Origin: Bacillota bacterium
GTDB taxonomy: Bacteria; Bacillota; Clostridia; Oscillospirales; Ruminococcaceae
Length of the DNA: 64,000 bases
Direction of reading: 5' to 3'
Assembly: GCA_023457355.1 (NCBI GenBank)
Contig: JAEWLW010000038.1
Coordinates: forward strand, 155,690 to 219,689
The position numbers were made by a program, and so were the translations under genes. Shown here piece by piece: positions 8,904 through 17,759 of the stretch. Each line of letters starts with the position of its first letter. Position 1 is the first letter of the stretch. The notes under the pieces are model-generated. The model was not told the origin of the DNA and ran no database searches. It saw only the letters and a program-made list of their open reading frames with translations.

Positions 8904-9347
8904 CTAACAGCTGTTATGAAAATAATAAAGCGTGCATTTATCGGTGTCATAATAATAAATATTGTAGTTATGAAATTGACCATAGGGTGCCATCGGGTCA
9001 ATAATTTCAAGAGAAAAATAATCTTCCGTGCGCATCTGTGCGCTTTTAAAGCTAAACCAGTTTTCGTAACCATCTTTTAATACAATCCACTTATAATAAT
9101 CTGTAAAAAATGCATTTAACTGCACGATACCATCTTCGGTAACGGCGTTGTAGTAAGCGCTATTCTTAAATTTCCCGGTTGCTGTCTCATCATAATAATA
9201 TTCGCAATAGTCGGTGTAATCCCTGAATCCTCCTGTTTCAAAATGCTCACTGGATGCACTGTACCCTTTTAAAACCTTATGCTGTCCACCACAGGAAGGT
9301 AATAAACACAGAACAAGCATCAGGAGAACCATGCAATATTTTTTCAT
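8904..9347 (-). CDS. Putative lipoprotein of unknown function
   Basis: 147 residues. A short basic start (MKKYC), a hydrophobic core and a lipobox LPSC give a lipid-modified cysteine near residue 19, so the protein is probably tethered outside the membrane. The mature part is rich in Tyr, Asp and Glu (DYTDYCEYYYDE) and has no domain I recognise. A GGAG site sits 8 nt before the ATG. It lies downstream of the sigma-like gene but is separated from it by a terminator at 9389-9431, so it probably has its own promoter. Confidence 0.7.
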   Translation of the reverse strand: MKKYCMVLLMLVLCLLPSCGGQHKVLKGYSASSEHFETGGFRDYTDYCEYYYDETATGKFKNSAYYNAVTEDGIVQLNAFFTDYYKWIVLKDGYENWFSFKSAQMRTEDYFSLEIIDPMAPYGQFHNYNIYYYDTDKCTLYYFHNSC

Positions 9348-9388
9348 GTCACACGCTCCATTGTCACGCTTTTCTCCACCATTATGCG

Positions 9389-9431
9389 AAAAACCAGTCC
9401 CCTTGCCCGCCTTGGGCAGAGGACTGGTTTT
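9389..9431 (-). terminator. Terminator of the GntR-ABC-sigma operon
   Basis: Strong hairpin: AAAACCAGTCC pairs with GGACTGGTTTT, extended by GCCC/GGGC. On the minus strand it is followed by T-rich sequence, immediately after the stop of the sigma-like gene. Confidence 0.75.
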
Positions 9432-9434
9432 CCA

Positions 9435-9905
9435 CTATGCCGCCATCGTCTGGCGAACCTTCTCGCAAAGCTTTTTGAGCACCCGGCTTACCTCTCCCTG
9501 CGGGCGGTCCAAAAGCCATGCAATTGTTTCGACCGGCTGCCGCTGTAAAACGGAAAGGAGCAGCACCGCCCGTTCCGGCAGCGGCATTTCACCTAATATC
9601 TCAAGCAGGCGGGCGCTGTCGGTATCATCCGGCGTCAGCGCCACCACCGCCATCAAATTGCGGCGGTAGCCCGCGCCGCAGACCGGCTCGCACCCTTTGA
9701 CGACCTGCCACAGTACTGAGAGCATCCGCTGTTCAAAGCTCTGCCCGGCAAGGGTGACATACCCTTCTACAAACACTTCCGCCATGGCGTAACGGGCTTC
9801 GGCCGCGTCCCCCAGCAAGTAGAGCGCCAGCCTGTAAAGCGCATCCGCAAGTTCGTCATAGCAGCGCGCATATTCCGATTTGCTCATCTTTACCGACTGA
9901 ACCAT
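9435..9905 (-). CDS. Sigma-70-like (ECF-type) protein
   Basis: 156 residues from the ATG at 9905, which has AGGAG 7 nt upstream; a longer frame exists but lacks a site. Helical region 2-like sequence (YDELADALYRLALYLLGDAAEARYAMAEVFV) precedes a region 4-like helix-turn-helix (MPLPERAVLLLSVLQRQPVETIAWLLDRPQGEVSRVLKKL). This is the layout of small ECF sigma factors. The region 2 DNA-melting residues are weak, so it could be a sigma-like adaptor. It is the last gene of the gntR-ATPase-permease operon, 47 nt after the permease. No anti-sigma gene is adjacent. Confidence 0.65.
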   Translation of the reverse strand: MVQSVKMSKSEYARCYDELADALYRLALYLLGDAAEARYAMAEVFVEGYVTLAGQSFEQRMLSVLWQVVKGCEPVCGAGYRRNLMAVVALTPDDTDSARLLEILGEMPLPERAVLLLSVLQRQPVETIAWLLDRPQGEVSRVLKKLCEKVRQTMAA

Positions 9906-9952
9906 GCCTCTTCTCCTCTTACTGCACAAGCCCCGCTTCTATTTCAGGAGCG

Positions 9953-12265
9953 CTATCCAAAATAACGGTAGCCCATATTGATCAAATAACCTTCGCCATA
10001 CTCATCGCGGGCGCTCTCGCACACTTTGTATTTCATCTGCTCAGGCAGTGCTTCAAGGGGCACATAATAGCAGCCGGTAATAACCTCTTTCTCGCCTTCC
10101 ATATTGGAAATGCCGACAATGACATAGGGGTTGCCTGCTTGCGGCGCATAGATGCTGGTCAGATCCTTGCGGATAGCCGTCAGCTGTGCCGGATCCATCT
10201 CGACAAAAGCCTTGGATTTTTCGCCATCTGCCCCGTTATAGTCTTTGCCGTAATCGGCATGCATCACAGCGTCGTTCAGGTTGATGAGCTGGTCGGCCGA
10301 CGCCTGCTGCACAACGCCGCCCTGATTGCGCAAATTGTACCCAATCACGCCGACATAGGCGGTTTGAACCTTCGAAAAATCGTTCTGCAGCTGTTCAACC
10401 GCGCCAAACTGCTCCAGAAGTCCGCGGGTATTCTTAAAACTTTCGGTGATGAGCAGCGCGCTGGTGGCGATGGAATATTCCTGCACAGGTTCGTCGTCGG
10501 CTCTGGTCAGTACCGTTTCTTCCGTTGCCACCGCCATACCGCCTTTGTACTGGGTGGTGACAACCCTGCCGTCGTTCTCGCGGACATACCGGTACTCCAT
10601 CTCTAAATGGCCCAGCGCCTGCACACCGTTTTTCAGTTCGTCGACCGGCTGGTTGAGCAGGTCGGTTCGCACAGCCTCCAAAAGCTGTTGCTTTTGCACA
10701 TCAGTCAGGGTCAGGGTTTTGCTGTCGTTGCCCAGCGCATTGGTCACTGTAACCGACGACAGCATATCCGCCGTTGCCTTAAACGCCGCATGTGTCTGGC
10801 GAATGAGTTCGGGCTGGCTTTCCAGCTCGACAAGCGCTTCTCGCGCGTCCGGATATAGGCCGTAGTATCTGCGCGAAAGCGTTTTGCCGTTTTTCAGGGT
10901 GTAGTTGACACGCAACGAAGCATCATAATCCGCGTCCGCAGCGGGGGCTTCCACATGCCCCTGAATCTGGGCCGCATGCGCCTGGCGTATCAGCTTGATG
11001 GAATCCGCTTCGGTAAAGCGGTAATTTCTTTTATAATCTTCCTTAAGCGAGGGCTCGTTGCTGTAACGTGAATCATAGCTTTCCAGCACAACCGAATCGA
11101 CCGACTCCAAGGACGGTATGCGGGTCTCATAGCCAAAACCGCCGTACATCACGCCGCCCACCAACAGGCAGACGCCCAGCGTTGTCGCAATGGCCGCGGG
11201 CAGCGCACGGGGAATCGAACGAACCGTCCGGGTCAAAATGACGTCACCGATAAAATACGTAATAAGCGCGCCGACGGCAACCGAAAGCAGGAACACCAGT
11301 TTGGAGGTTTCAAAACCGAACACGCCGCAGAACACCGCGCCCAGCATGGCGCCGCCCACCAGCGTACCCACGCTGCGCAAAAACAGCTGCAACGGCCCTA
11401 AGTTACCAACCGATTCAGCCTGTTCCGAACGGCGTTTTTTGTAGATGAACATGCCGATTACGAACACGATGATACCCGCTATCAGCCAAAGCGCAATGGC
11501 GATATTATTATCCATCAGCATCTTGTCTAAGTTGGCGCCGTTTAAGGCCTGGCGGCCGATCATAAGCGAAATCGGCGAAAGGCGGTAAGCCACTTCAATG
11601 CCATTGTCAAGATCGTAAAAGCCGTAGAGGAACGCGCTGCCGATGGCGATAACGGTCACATAAACAGCGGAAAGCGACGCGTTAAGCCCCAGCGAAAAGA
11701 TCGCTGTGTCAAAAGTTGTGCCCACGTTCACCGCCGAAAAAGCCGTCAGGGCAAATATCACAAAGGTGACGATCATCCAGCAAAGCAGCTCGAGAAAAAT
11801 CATGCCCATGGATTGACCGCCCACAAGCAGTGCACAGCCCGCGACAATGAGAAAATTCAAAATCAACGGAATCCAAATCATCGTAATGCCCGCGGCCGAA
11901 GTCGCGAGATACAATTCACTTCTCGTCAGCGGCAGCGCGTGGTAAACGTCCACCGAGCGTTTATTCTGCATATAGCCAAACAGGTTTGTCGCCACAACCA
12001 CCGGAACGATCAGCGACATGGCCGTAAAAAACACGACGGCAAAACCGTTATAGATATTGGCGGGGCCCACCAGCTGGAAGGTTCTCACCGCATTTTCCGC
12101 ATACGGGTAACGGAGATATTCCAAAAAGCTTAAAAGATATTGCAGGCTAAAGAACAGAAAGCCCAAGGCGCCATAAAAGAGCGTGCTGCCACGGTTGCGG
12201 CGCAGAAGGTTTTTATAAACGGGCAAAAAACGGGCCATGCTAAAAGATGATTTTGCTGTAGTCAT
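9953..12265 (-). CDS. Large ABC transporter permease, Ytr type
   Basis: 770 residues from an ATG at 12265 preceded by GGAGG (9 nt). About ten hydrophobic segments occupy residues 25-400 (examples: GALGFLFFSLQYLLSF, LWLIAGIIVFVIGMFIY). The remaining ~370 residues form a soluble extracytoplasmic domain with repeated charged and aromatic strands and no recognised active site. The gene starts inside the 3' end of the ATPase gene (26-nt overlap), so the two are coupled. Similar ATPase-permease pairs under a GntR regulator (YtrABC-like) respond to cell-wall antibiotics in Bacillus; applying that role here is inference. Confidence 0.8.
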   Translation of the reverse strand: MTTAKSSFSMARFLPVYKNLLRRNRGSTLFYGALGFLFFSLQYLLSFLEYLRYPYAENAVRTFQLVGPANIYNGFAVVFFTAMSLIVPVVVATNLFGYMQNKRSVDVYHALPLTRSELYLATSAAGITMIWIPLILNFLIVAGCALLVGGQSMGMIFLELLCWMIVTFVIFALTAFSAVNVGTTFDTAIFSLGLNASLSAVYVTVIAIGSAFLYGFYDLDNGIEVAYRLSPISLMIGRQALNGANLDKMLMDNNIAIALWLIAGIIVFVIGMFIYKKRRSEQAESVGNLGPLQLFLRSVGTLVGGAMLGAVFCGVFGFETSKLVFLLSVAVGALITYFIGDVILTRTVRSIPRALPAAIATTLGVCLLVGGVMYGGFGYETRIPSLESVDSVVLESYDSRYSNEPSLKEDYKRNYRFTEADSIKLIRQAHAAQIQGHVEAPAADADYDASLRVNYTLKNGKTLSRRYYGLYPDAREALVELESQPELIRQTHAAFKATADMLSSVTVTNALGNDSKTLTLTDVQKQQLLEAVRTDLLNQPVDELKNGVQALGHLEMEYRYVRENDGRVVTTQYKGGMAVATEETVLTRADDEPVQEYSIATSALLITESFKNTRGLLEQFGAVEQLQNDFSKVQTAYVGVIGYNLRNQGGVVQQASADQLINLNDAVMHADYGKDYNGADGEKSKAFVEMDPAQLTAIRKDLTSIYAPQAGNPYVIVGISNMEGEKEVITGCYYVPLEALPEQMKYKVCESARDEYGEGYLINMGYRYFG

Positions 12266-13139
12266 ATCCGACCGCCTCCATTTCATAAATAAATACCTCT
12301 TCAAGTGTCAGGCTAACCGCCTCACACAGGATGGGGGAAAGTTTTGAGACGGCGGCCAGCGCCTCTTTTTCGCCTGCGGCGCACACCAGCGTGGCCACGC
12401 TGCCGCGAATGTCCCTGGAGATGACCGGCACGTTTTCCAGCTCAAGATTTTCGGGCATCGGCTTAAACACCGCCTGTACCTTGCAAAAGCCCAGCTGAAT
12501 GTGATCAATTGCGCATTCAAGCTTGAGCGCGCCATGGTGCAGCAGGCCGACGCGGTCGCAAAAATCCTCCAGTTCGCGCAGGTTGTGGGACGAGATGATA
12601 ACCGTCATGTTATATTCCGAAAGCATATCCGAAATAATCCGGCGCACCGCATGGCGGATAACCGGGTCAAGCCCGTCGAATGCCTCGTCGAGCAGCAGAT
12701 ATTCCGGCGCACAGGAAAGCGCCAGAATCAGCGCGGCCTGGCGGCGCATGCCCTTAGAAAAGTTTGAAAGTTTGCGCCGGGTGCCGATGGGAAACAGCTC
12801 GCACAGCTTGTGGTAGCGGTTTTCATCCCAGCGGTGGTAGGCGGCGCGGTAAAAATCCGCCATATCCTGCAAGGTGGCCTGCGGGTGAAAATACAGGTCG
12901 TCGGAGACGAAGAACACCTGCTGCTTTTTTTCGGGATTTTCAAAAACGGGTTCGCCGTCGATGCCAACATACCCGCCGTCGGGGGAATAAACGCCTGCTA
13001 TCAGGCGCAGCAGCGTCGATTTACCCGAGCCGTTCGTGCCAACCAAACCGTATATACAGCTTTTTTGGATTTCGAAGCTGACCTGATCGAGCGCGGTGCT
13101 GCTCTCAAATCGTTTGGTGACATTCTCGATCTTAATCAT
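12240..13139 (-). CDS. ABC transporter ATP-binding protein, YtrB-like
   Basis: 299 residues. Walker A GTNGSGKST (about 35-43), signature region SNFSKGMRRQ (about 128-137) and Walker B YLLLDEAFDGLD (about 149-160) are all present, followed by the H-loop SSHNL. The C-terminal ~90 residues are typical of drug/antibiotic-type ABC2 exporters. The ATG at 13139 overlaps the gntR stop by one base, and its own 3' end overlaps the permease start. It forms an exporter with the permease at 9953. Confidence 0.88.
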   Translation of the reverse strand: MIKIENVTKRFESSTALDQVSFEIQKSCIYGLVGTNGSGKSTLLRLIAGVYSPDGGYVGIDGEPVFENPEKKQQVFFVSDDLYFHPQATLQDMADFYRAAYHRWDENRYHKLCELFPIGTRRKLSNFSKGMRRQAALILALSCAPEYLLLDEAFDGLDPVIRHAVRRIISDMLSEYNMTVIISSHNLRELEDFCDRVGLLHHGALKLECAIDHIQLGFCKVQAVFKPMPENLELENVPVISRDIRGSVATLVCAAGEKEALAAVSKLSPILCEAVSLTLEEVFIYEMEAVGYDYSKIIF

Positions 13140-13507
13140 CAGTTTTCCTCCTTGTAAATTTCGCCGGTCAGCTTGATGACCGCCTCTTTGGAAACGCCTG
13201 CCTTTTTTGCGGCGCGCATAGGTTCTTCAATGGCCTTTAAATGCTGCTCCAACACGGCTTTTGTCAAATTATCGCCCGGGCAAATAAAGCTGCCGCGTCC
13301 TGCGGCCTGATAAATCAAACCGCGGAGCTCCAGCTCCTGATAGGCCTTTTGCACCGTATTGGGGTTGATGCCGATATCCCGCGCCAGACTGCGTACGCTT
13401 GGCAGCTGATCGTCCGCCACCAAAACGCCCTTGCTGATGAGACTGATTATATTCTGTACAATTTGCTCATAGATCGGCACTCTGCTGCGTGTATCTATCG
13501 AAAACAT
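13139..13507 (-). CDS. GntR-family repressor, YtrA type
   Basis: 122 residues: a winged helix-turn-helix (PIYEQIVQNIISLISKG, LPSVRSLARDIGINPNTVQKAYQELE) plus a short ~45-residue helical tail, the layout of the YtrA subfamily. It is the first gene of the operon and presumably represses it. A strong promoter (13580-13608) and a perfect 7-7-7 inverted repeat (13556-13576) lie just upstream, fitting autoregulation. A GGAGG-type site precedes the ATG. Confidence 0.88.
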   Translation of the reverse strand: MFSIDTRSRVPIYEQIVQNIISLISKGVLVADDQLPSVRSLARDIGINPNTVQKAYQELELRGLIYQAAGRGSFICPGDNLTKAVLEQHLKAIEEPMRAAKKAGVSKEAVIKLTGEIYKEEN

Positions 13508-13555
13508 GGCTTGCCTCCTTCGTATAGCGTTGAAAACAGTGGGCTAAGTTTTATC

Positions 13556-13576
13556 TGTACTAGTTATCATAGTACA
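13556..13576. promoter_or_regulatory. Probable GntR/YtrA operator
   Basis: TGTACTA, 7-nt spacer, TAGTACA: a perfect inverted repeat directly downstream of the -10 box of the gntR operon promoter and about 50 nt before the gntR ATG. Binding there would block initiation. Confidence 0.7.
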
Positions 13577-13579
13577 TTT

Positions 13580-13608
13580 AATATAGCATGTTGTTTCCAC
13601 TTTTGCAA
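13580..13608 (-). promoter_or_regulatory. Sigma-A type promoter of the gntR-ABC operon
   Basis: On the minus strand: -35 TTGCAA (13603-13608), 17-bp spacer, -10 TATATT (13580-13585). It sits next to the operator-like palindrome. Confidence 0.7.
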
Positions 13609-13629
13609 GCCTTTTTTTAGAAAACAGAA

Positions 13630-13665
13630 AATATCGGAGCTGCTTCGCACAGCTCCGATATTTTT
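13630..13665 (-). terminator. Terminator of secreted protein gene 1
   Basis: Hairpin ATATCGGAGCTG / CAGCTCCGATAT with a 7-nt loop, followed on the minus strand by TTTTCTGTTTTC. It begins 10 nt after the stop codon of the gene at 13675. Confidence 0.8.
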
Positions 13666-13674
13666 ATTTATGCT

Positions 13675-14667
13675 TTAGATAGCAGCGCCGGTGTTGGGGT
13701 TGCTGGGGGCGGTAGGGGTATTGCCGCCATTAGAACCGGTCTGGGGAACAACAACCGCGTCGGTGATAGCCTTGTCGGTGATGACAAAACGTCCGAGGGT
13801 GTTGGTGGTGAAGCTCAGGACTTCATCGTCGGCGTCGTAGCTCGAGTTGATGAGCGAGAGCTTGCCATCGAGGTAACGGTAGACAAAGAACTTGCCGCCG
13901 AAGTCATCGGTGTAGTCGGAAACGTCGATTTCCATGGCGCCGTTGGTGGAGAACTTGGTGCCTGCCGGGAAGGTCAGGAACGCGAAGTTGTTATTCTCAT
14001 ACTTGTTGAGAATCTCGGCAATGGCGTTGCTGTTGTGCAGCATGTTGATGTCCTTCATGCCGGAAACGATGACGGTGTAGTTCCAGTTGTCGTCGGTAAA
14101 GGTAACCTTCTTGTTGTTGTTCAGGTCGGAGATGCTGTTGAGCTGGGACTTGGTGAAAACGGGGGTGTCGTTGTCGACCTTGATCTCGTCTTCCTTGTTC
14201 AGCGATGCGATGTAGTCGTCGGATACAGTCTTGTAGCCGGTCTCAAACGCGACGATAACCTCAACAGCGTTTTTGCTGCCGGATTTCTCGGTCAGCTTCA
14301 TGGCGTACTCTTCTTCGGTGGTTACTGAGGGCCAGCCGGCCTTGACGGTGGCAGTGATATAATAGACGCCACCAATTCTGTCGAGGATGAACTCGGACAG
14401 GGAATTGCCTTCGCCGGTGTTGCTGATCTTGAAGCTGTATTCATCAAGCAGGTCTTCCGTCAGGGGGGTAGCCTCCGCGCCAGCGATCGAAAGAGAAACA
14501 GGGAAACGGTAGGTTTCGCCAGGTTCAAGCAAGCTGTTTTTCAGTGTCAGGCCGCTGTCAGCATCCGTGCCAAGTATGATATCGTTTTTCGGATCTACTG
14601 CGAAAGCGACTGCTGCAACCGAAAGAGACAACATAACCGCAAGCAGAATAGAAAGGGTTTTTTTCAT
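13675..14667 (-). CDS. Secreted protein with C-terminal NPNTGAA motif, paralogue 1
   Basis: 330 residues from the ATG at 14667, which has AGGAGG 8 nt upstream and opens a clear signal peptide (MKKTLSILLAVMLSLSVAAVAFA, cut near residue 23). The mature protein is acidic, beta-rich and without a known domain. Its second half (from DNDTPVFTKSQL) aligns in layout with the neighbour at 15114: a strand pair, a conserved N.NAI element, a FAFLTFPAG segment and a final LGRFVI strand. The tail is Ser/Pro/Gly-rich and ends PNTGAAI. No hydrophobic C-terminal anchor follows, so this is not a standard sortase signal. It has its own terminator on each side. Confidence 0.75.
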   Translation of the reverse strand: MKKTLSILLAVMLSLSVAAVAFAVDPKNDIILGTDADSGLTLKNSLLEPGETYRFPVSLSIAGAEATPLTEDLLDEYSFKISNTGEGNSLSEFILDRIGGVYYITATVKAGWPSVTTEEEYAMKLTEKSGSKNAVEVIVAFETGYKTVSDDYIASLNKEDEIKVDNDTPVFTKSQLNSISDLNNNKKVTFTDDNWNYTVIVSGMKDINMLHNSNAIAEILNKYENNNFAFLTFPAGTKFSTNGAMEIDVSDYTDDFGGKFFVYRYLDGKLSLINSSYDADDEVLSFTTNTLGRFVITDKAITDAVVVPQTGSNGGNTPTAPSNPNTGAAI

Positions 14668-14956
14668 GTGTAATCCTCCTGATAATTTGGAATGCGCATG
14701 ATTGCGCTGTGTGTTGTGCTGCTCTTGCTGAGCACATGTCAAAGTATATCGTGATTATTCGTTAAAAGCAATCGGTTTTTGTTACCATTTTGTAATTTTT
14801 ATCGTCAATTAAATTTTAATTTCTAAAATTTGGATTAAAAATCGGGCGAATAAGCGCAAAAATCCAAAGTTTATTGCACCTAAATAGTTACAAATTGTAA
14901 CTATTGCTTTGCTTGGCACATTTGCCGCCAACAATAAACATTTGCCGCAAACGAAT

Positions 14957-14990
14957 AAACCGACCGGAAAAATATCCGGTCGGTTTTTTA
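14957..14990. terminator. Hairpin between the two secreted-protein genes
   Basis: AAACCGACCGG and CCGGTCGGTTT flank an 8-nt loop. It has T-runs on both strands and lies 120 nt past the stop of the gene at 15114. The rest of the 446-nt gap (14668-15113) is AT-rich and shows no gene. Confidence 0.7.
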
Positions 14991-15113
14991 AGCTTATTCT
15001 ATGCTTTAAACGTCAAAGCAAAGCAAATCGAAAAGCGATTGTAACGTGTGTCTCTTTAAGCGCTGAGAATCAAAATGTCGCATCAATAAATTGATGGCAC
15101 ATAGGTATATAGA

Positions 15114-16202
15114 TCACGCGGCGGCGCCGGTCGGCGGGTTGACCAGAGCGGGGGTCTGGCTGCCGCCCGTCTCCGTGGCTGTCGTGCCACTTTCGGTTGT
15201 AGGGGCCGTTGTGGAAGTGGTGCTGCCGGACGCGGTCTGGGAAACATTCTGTCCGGCGTTGACAAAAGTACCGCCGTCTACTGAAATTTTGCTGGCGTCA
15301 AGCGGTACACTGGAAGCCACATAGGTGCCCAGCCTGCTGGTTGTATAACCAAAGTATCCGCCGTTGTTCACATCGGAAATCAGCGTCAGGCTATTATCGT
15401 CACCAATTTCATACAGATATTTTGTGGCAGCGGGCGCTTGAACCTTCAACACGCTCTCATAGGCAAAGCTGGGATGCGCATAAAACGACAGGAATTTGAA
15501 GGTCGCGTTGGGATACGCCCGGGTGATGGCGCTGTTTTCAGTGGTGTTGTAGCCGAGATTAAACCGCTTTACCCTGGCCAGCTTCAGGTTATAATAGCTG
15601 CCGTCTTCAAAATCCAGCCGGCAATAGTCCAGATCTTCATCAAATTCAACGATCGGCGCGTCGGAATCGACATCATACTGCGTATCGTCGACTTCCTCGC
15701 TCGCTTCCTTATCATAATAACCGATCTCAATATCCATCTCATACCACGAACGGGAGTCCTTACGTTTTTTATCGCGACTGTTATCGCGCGCTAAAACATA
15801 AATAAGCACCTCGGCGTCGTCGGCATAGGAATAATTGGCCTTGGCTCTGAAATGAAAATAATATTTGTCCTGATTGTTAAGCTTGACAAATTCCGCCTTT
15901 TCCACAAGCTTTTTGGCCGTGCTTGAAGAGAGCTCCTCCTTGTCGGAACTGCTGACGCTGACCGACACGCTGTAAAACTCAAAAAAATCGTCGGTAATGG
16001 GGCCGCCCTGCCACTCGCAGTCAAAGTAATAATCGGTTCCGGGCCACAATACGCCGGTATCCTCTTTAATTGAAAAAACATCCTGGTTGTCGTAATCATC
16101 TTTATCTTCAGCCTCTTCGTCGCGATCGAGCGCAAACACCGATACTGAAGCAACGCTTAAAACCATGGCCACCGCAAGCAGCGCGGTCAGCAGCTTTTTC
16201 AT
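15114..16202 (-). CDS. Secreted protein with C-terminal NPPTGAA motif, paralogue 2
   Basis: 362 residues from the ATG at 16202, the start of a signal peptide (MKKLLTALLAVAMVLSVASVS, cut near FALD). A weak GGGGG site precedes it; the longer frame upstream lacks one. The mature part begins with a strongly acidic stretch (DRDEEAEDKDDYD). The middle is rich in Tyr and Asp. It shares with the gene at 13675 the order N.AI, ATFKFLSF, then LGTYV near the end. The tail is a Thr/Ser-rich linker ending NPPTGAAA. No catalytic signature is visible. Probably a cell-surface or exported structural protein (inference). Confidence 0.75.
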   Translation of the reverse strand: MKKLLTALLAVAMVLSVASVSVFALDRDEEAEDKDDYDNQDVFSIKEDTGVLWPGTDYYFDCEWQGGPITDDFFEFYSVSVSVSSSDKEELSSSTAKKLVEKAEFVKLNNQDKYYFHFRAKANYSYADDAEVLIYVLARDNSRDKKRKDSRSWYEMDIEIGYYDKEASEEVDDTQYDVDSDAPIVEFDEDLDYCRLDFEDGSYYNLKLARVKRFNLGYNTTENSAITRAYPNATFKFLSFYAHPSFAYESVLKVQAPAATKYLYEIGDDNSLTLISDVNNGGYFGYTTSRLGTYVASSVPLDASKISVDGGTFVNAGQNVSQTASGSTTSTTAPTTESGTTATETGGSQTPALVNPPTGAAA

Positions 16203-16322
16203 AAATACCGTCCCCCTGTTATCAAAATTTAATACTATAATAATGATATTATAGCTTATTATTGATAAAAAGCAAAGAGTGCTGTGACACATTATCACAA
16301 AAAATTCAGAATTGCGCGTTTA

Positions 16323-16976
16323 TTATTGCAACACGAAGAAAAAAACCGCCAAATAATGCAGCAGTGATCCCATCAAAATAAACAGATGGAAAATTTCATG
16401 AAAGCCAAAGTTTTTTGTAAGGGCTGGACGTTTTAATATATAAAAAACCGCCCCCACGCTGTAGCAAACGCCGCCTGCCGCCACCAGATACATGCAACCG
16501 GGCTCCATGACGGCAAAGGACTGCCAATCGAACACAATAGCCCAGCCCATCAGCAGATAAAGCGAGGTGTAAAGCCAACGGGGCGCCATCAGCCAGCAGA
16601 GTTTAACAACAATGCCCAGCGCCGCCACCGCCCATATCACCAACAGAAAGCGCAAGGCGGCGGCGTGTGCCATGCAATGCGCGGCAATCGGCGTGTAAGT
16701 GCCGGCAATCAGCACGTAAATGATGGCGTGGTCCAGTTTTCTTAAACGCAGCAGCACACGGTCACTTCCCTTATAAAAGTGATAAAGCGTACTTGCGGCG
16801 TACAGAGCGATCAGCGAAATGCCGAATATAACGGCGCTGACCAACGTACCCGTATTGGTTTGCAGCGCCCTGGCGCGCAAAACCAGCAAAAAGCAGCCTA
16901 AAGCGGCACAGCACATGCCGATGTAATGGGTAAAACTGCTGATGGGGTCTCTGGCGTGGGTGTAGAAATAGCTCAT
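16323..16976 (-). CDS. Hemolysin III-like membrane protein
   Basis: 217 residues with seven hydrophobic segments, the PAQR/HlyIII layout. Motifs: DPISSFTHYIG at the N-terminus (the E/D..S..HH-like site), ALYAASTLYHFYKGSD in segment 2-3, LDHAIIYVLIAGTYTP in segment 3, and HEIFHLFILMGSLLHY at the end. The histidines in TLYH, LDH, FHEIFH and LLHY match the family's metal-binding positions. Bacterial members are integral membrane proteins of uncertain function, some linked to membrane fluidity. It is monocistronic and divergent from the DUF1836 gene. Confidence 0.9.
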   Translation of the reverse strand: MSYFYTHARDPISSFTHYIGMCCAALGCFLLVLRARALQTNTGTLVSAVIFGISLIALYAASTLYHFYKGSDRVLLRLRKLDHAIIYVLIAGTYTPIAAHCMAHAAALRFLLVIWAVAALGIVVKLCWLMAPRWLYTSLYLLMGWAIVFDWQSFAVMEPGCMYLVAAGGVCYSVGAVFYILKRPALTKNFGFHEIFHLFILMGSLLHYLAVFFFVLQ

Positions 16977-17071
16977 GGTGCATAGCCTCCCTAAAACCGT
17001 TTAATGTAGTTTTAAAAACTATTTTATATGTATCATTATACTATTATTTAAACTACTTTCAATACTTATTC

Positions 17072-17100
17072 TTGAACTTAAAACAATTTTTTGATATGAT
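17072..17100 (+). promoter_or_regulatory. Promoter of the DUF1836 gene
   Basis: -35 TTGAAC (17072-17077), 17-bp spacer, -10 TATGAT (17095-17100), 21 nt before the ATG. Confidence 0.65.
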
Positions 17101-17121
17101 GCCGATATAGGGAGTGATTTT

Positions 17122-17712
17122 ATGAACAGGGAACTGACGCAACCGATGGAACCTTCTTTGCAGAAGGCCGCAATCCATGTTTCAGATTTACCGGCGCTGG
17201 AGCTTTACATCGACCAGGTTATCACGCTCATCGAGCAGGGGTACGCCGCCAACCGGCGCACACCGCAAGAAAAGCCGCTGACCAAAATGATGATCAATAA
17301 TTACAGCAAGGCGGGACTGGTGCGCCCAATTAAGGGCAAAAAATACGCTCGGGAGCATATTGTGCAGATGTTGATTATCTATGCACTCAAAGGAACGCTT
17401 ACCATCGGCGAAATTAAAAATGTGCTGGATACCCTTTATGCTCTGCCCGGTTTTGAGCCTACGGCGCTGTTTGACAGCTATGAAAATGCGCTGGACAAGC
17501 AGGAAAAAGCTGTCGCATCACTTGAAGAACTGCTCGGGTCTTCCCACCTGTTGGATGACGCCGATTCGCCGGACCGTTTTGCATCCCTGATGGCGGTGTG
17601 CGCCATGTCTGAGGCGCTTTCTCAGTTGGCCGAGCGCATGGTCGCACAGTGTTTTTCAACGGGCGAGAACACGGTTAAAAGCAGTCCTAAACCGGCCAAA
17701 GAGAAAAAATAA
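17122..17712 (+). CDS. DUF1836 MerR-like regulator
   Basis: 196 residues. Residues 35-110 match DUF1836: TKMMINNYSKAGLVRPIKGKKYAREHIVQMLIIYALK, a MerR-like winged helix in which the KAGLVRPIKGKKY segment forms the wing. The second half is helical with a basic tail (SSPKPAKEKK). Family members are putative DNA-binding regulators with unknown targets. GGGAG sits 8 nt before the ATG. It is divergent from the HlyIII-like gene, which may be a target (inference). Confidence 0.8.
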   Translation: MNRELTQPMEPSLQKAAIHVSDLPALELYIDQVITLIEQGYAANRRTPQEKPLTKMMINNYSKAGLVRPIKGKKYAREHIVQMLIIYALKGTLTIGEIKNVLDTLYALPGFEPTALFDSYENALDKQEKAVASLEELLGSSHLLDDADSPDRFASLMAVCAMSEALSQLAERMVAQCFSTGENTVKSSPKPAKEKK

Positions 17713-17715
17713 AAA

Positions 17716-17745
17716 AACCAGCTGCTGGATGCAGCCGGTTTCAGC
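17716..17745 (+). terminator. Possible terminator of the DUF1836 gene
   Basis: Imperfect hairpin AACCaGCTGC / GCAGCcGGTT just after the stop, with only a short T-run. Confidence 0.45.
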
Positions 17746-17759
17746 TTGTCGAAAAAGCG

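Noticed and set aside
13675..16202. LPxTG-type sortase signals on the two secreted proteins
   Set aside because: The NPxTG-like string is at the extreme C-terminus with no hydrophobic helix or basic tail after it.
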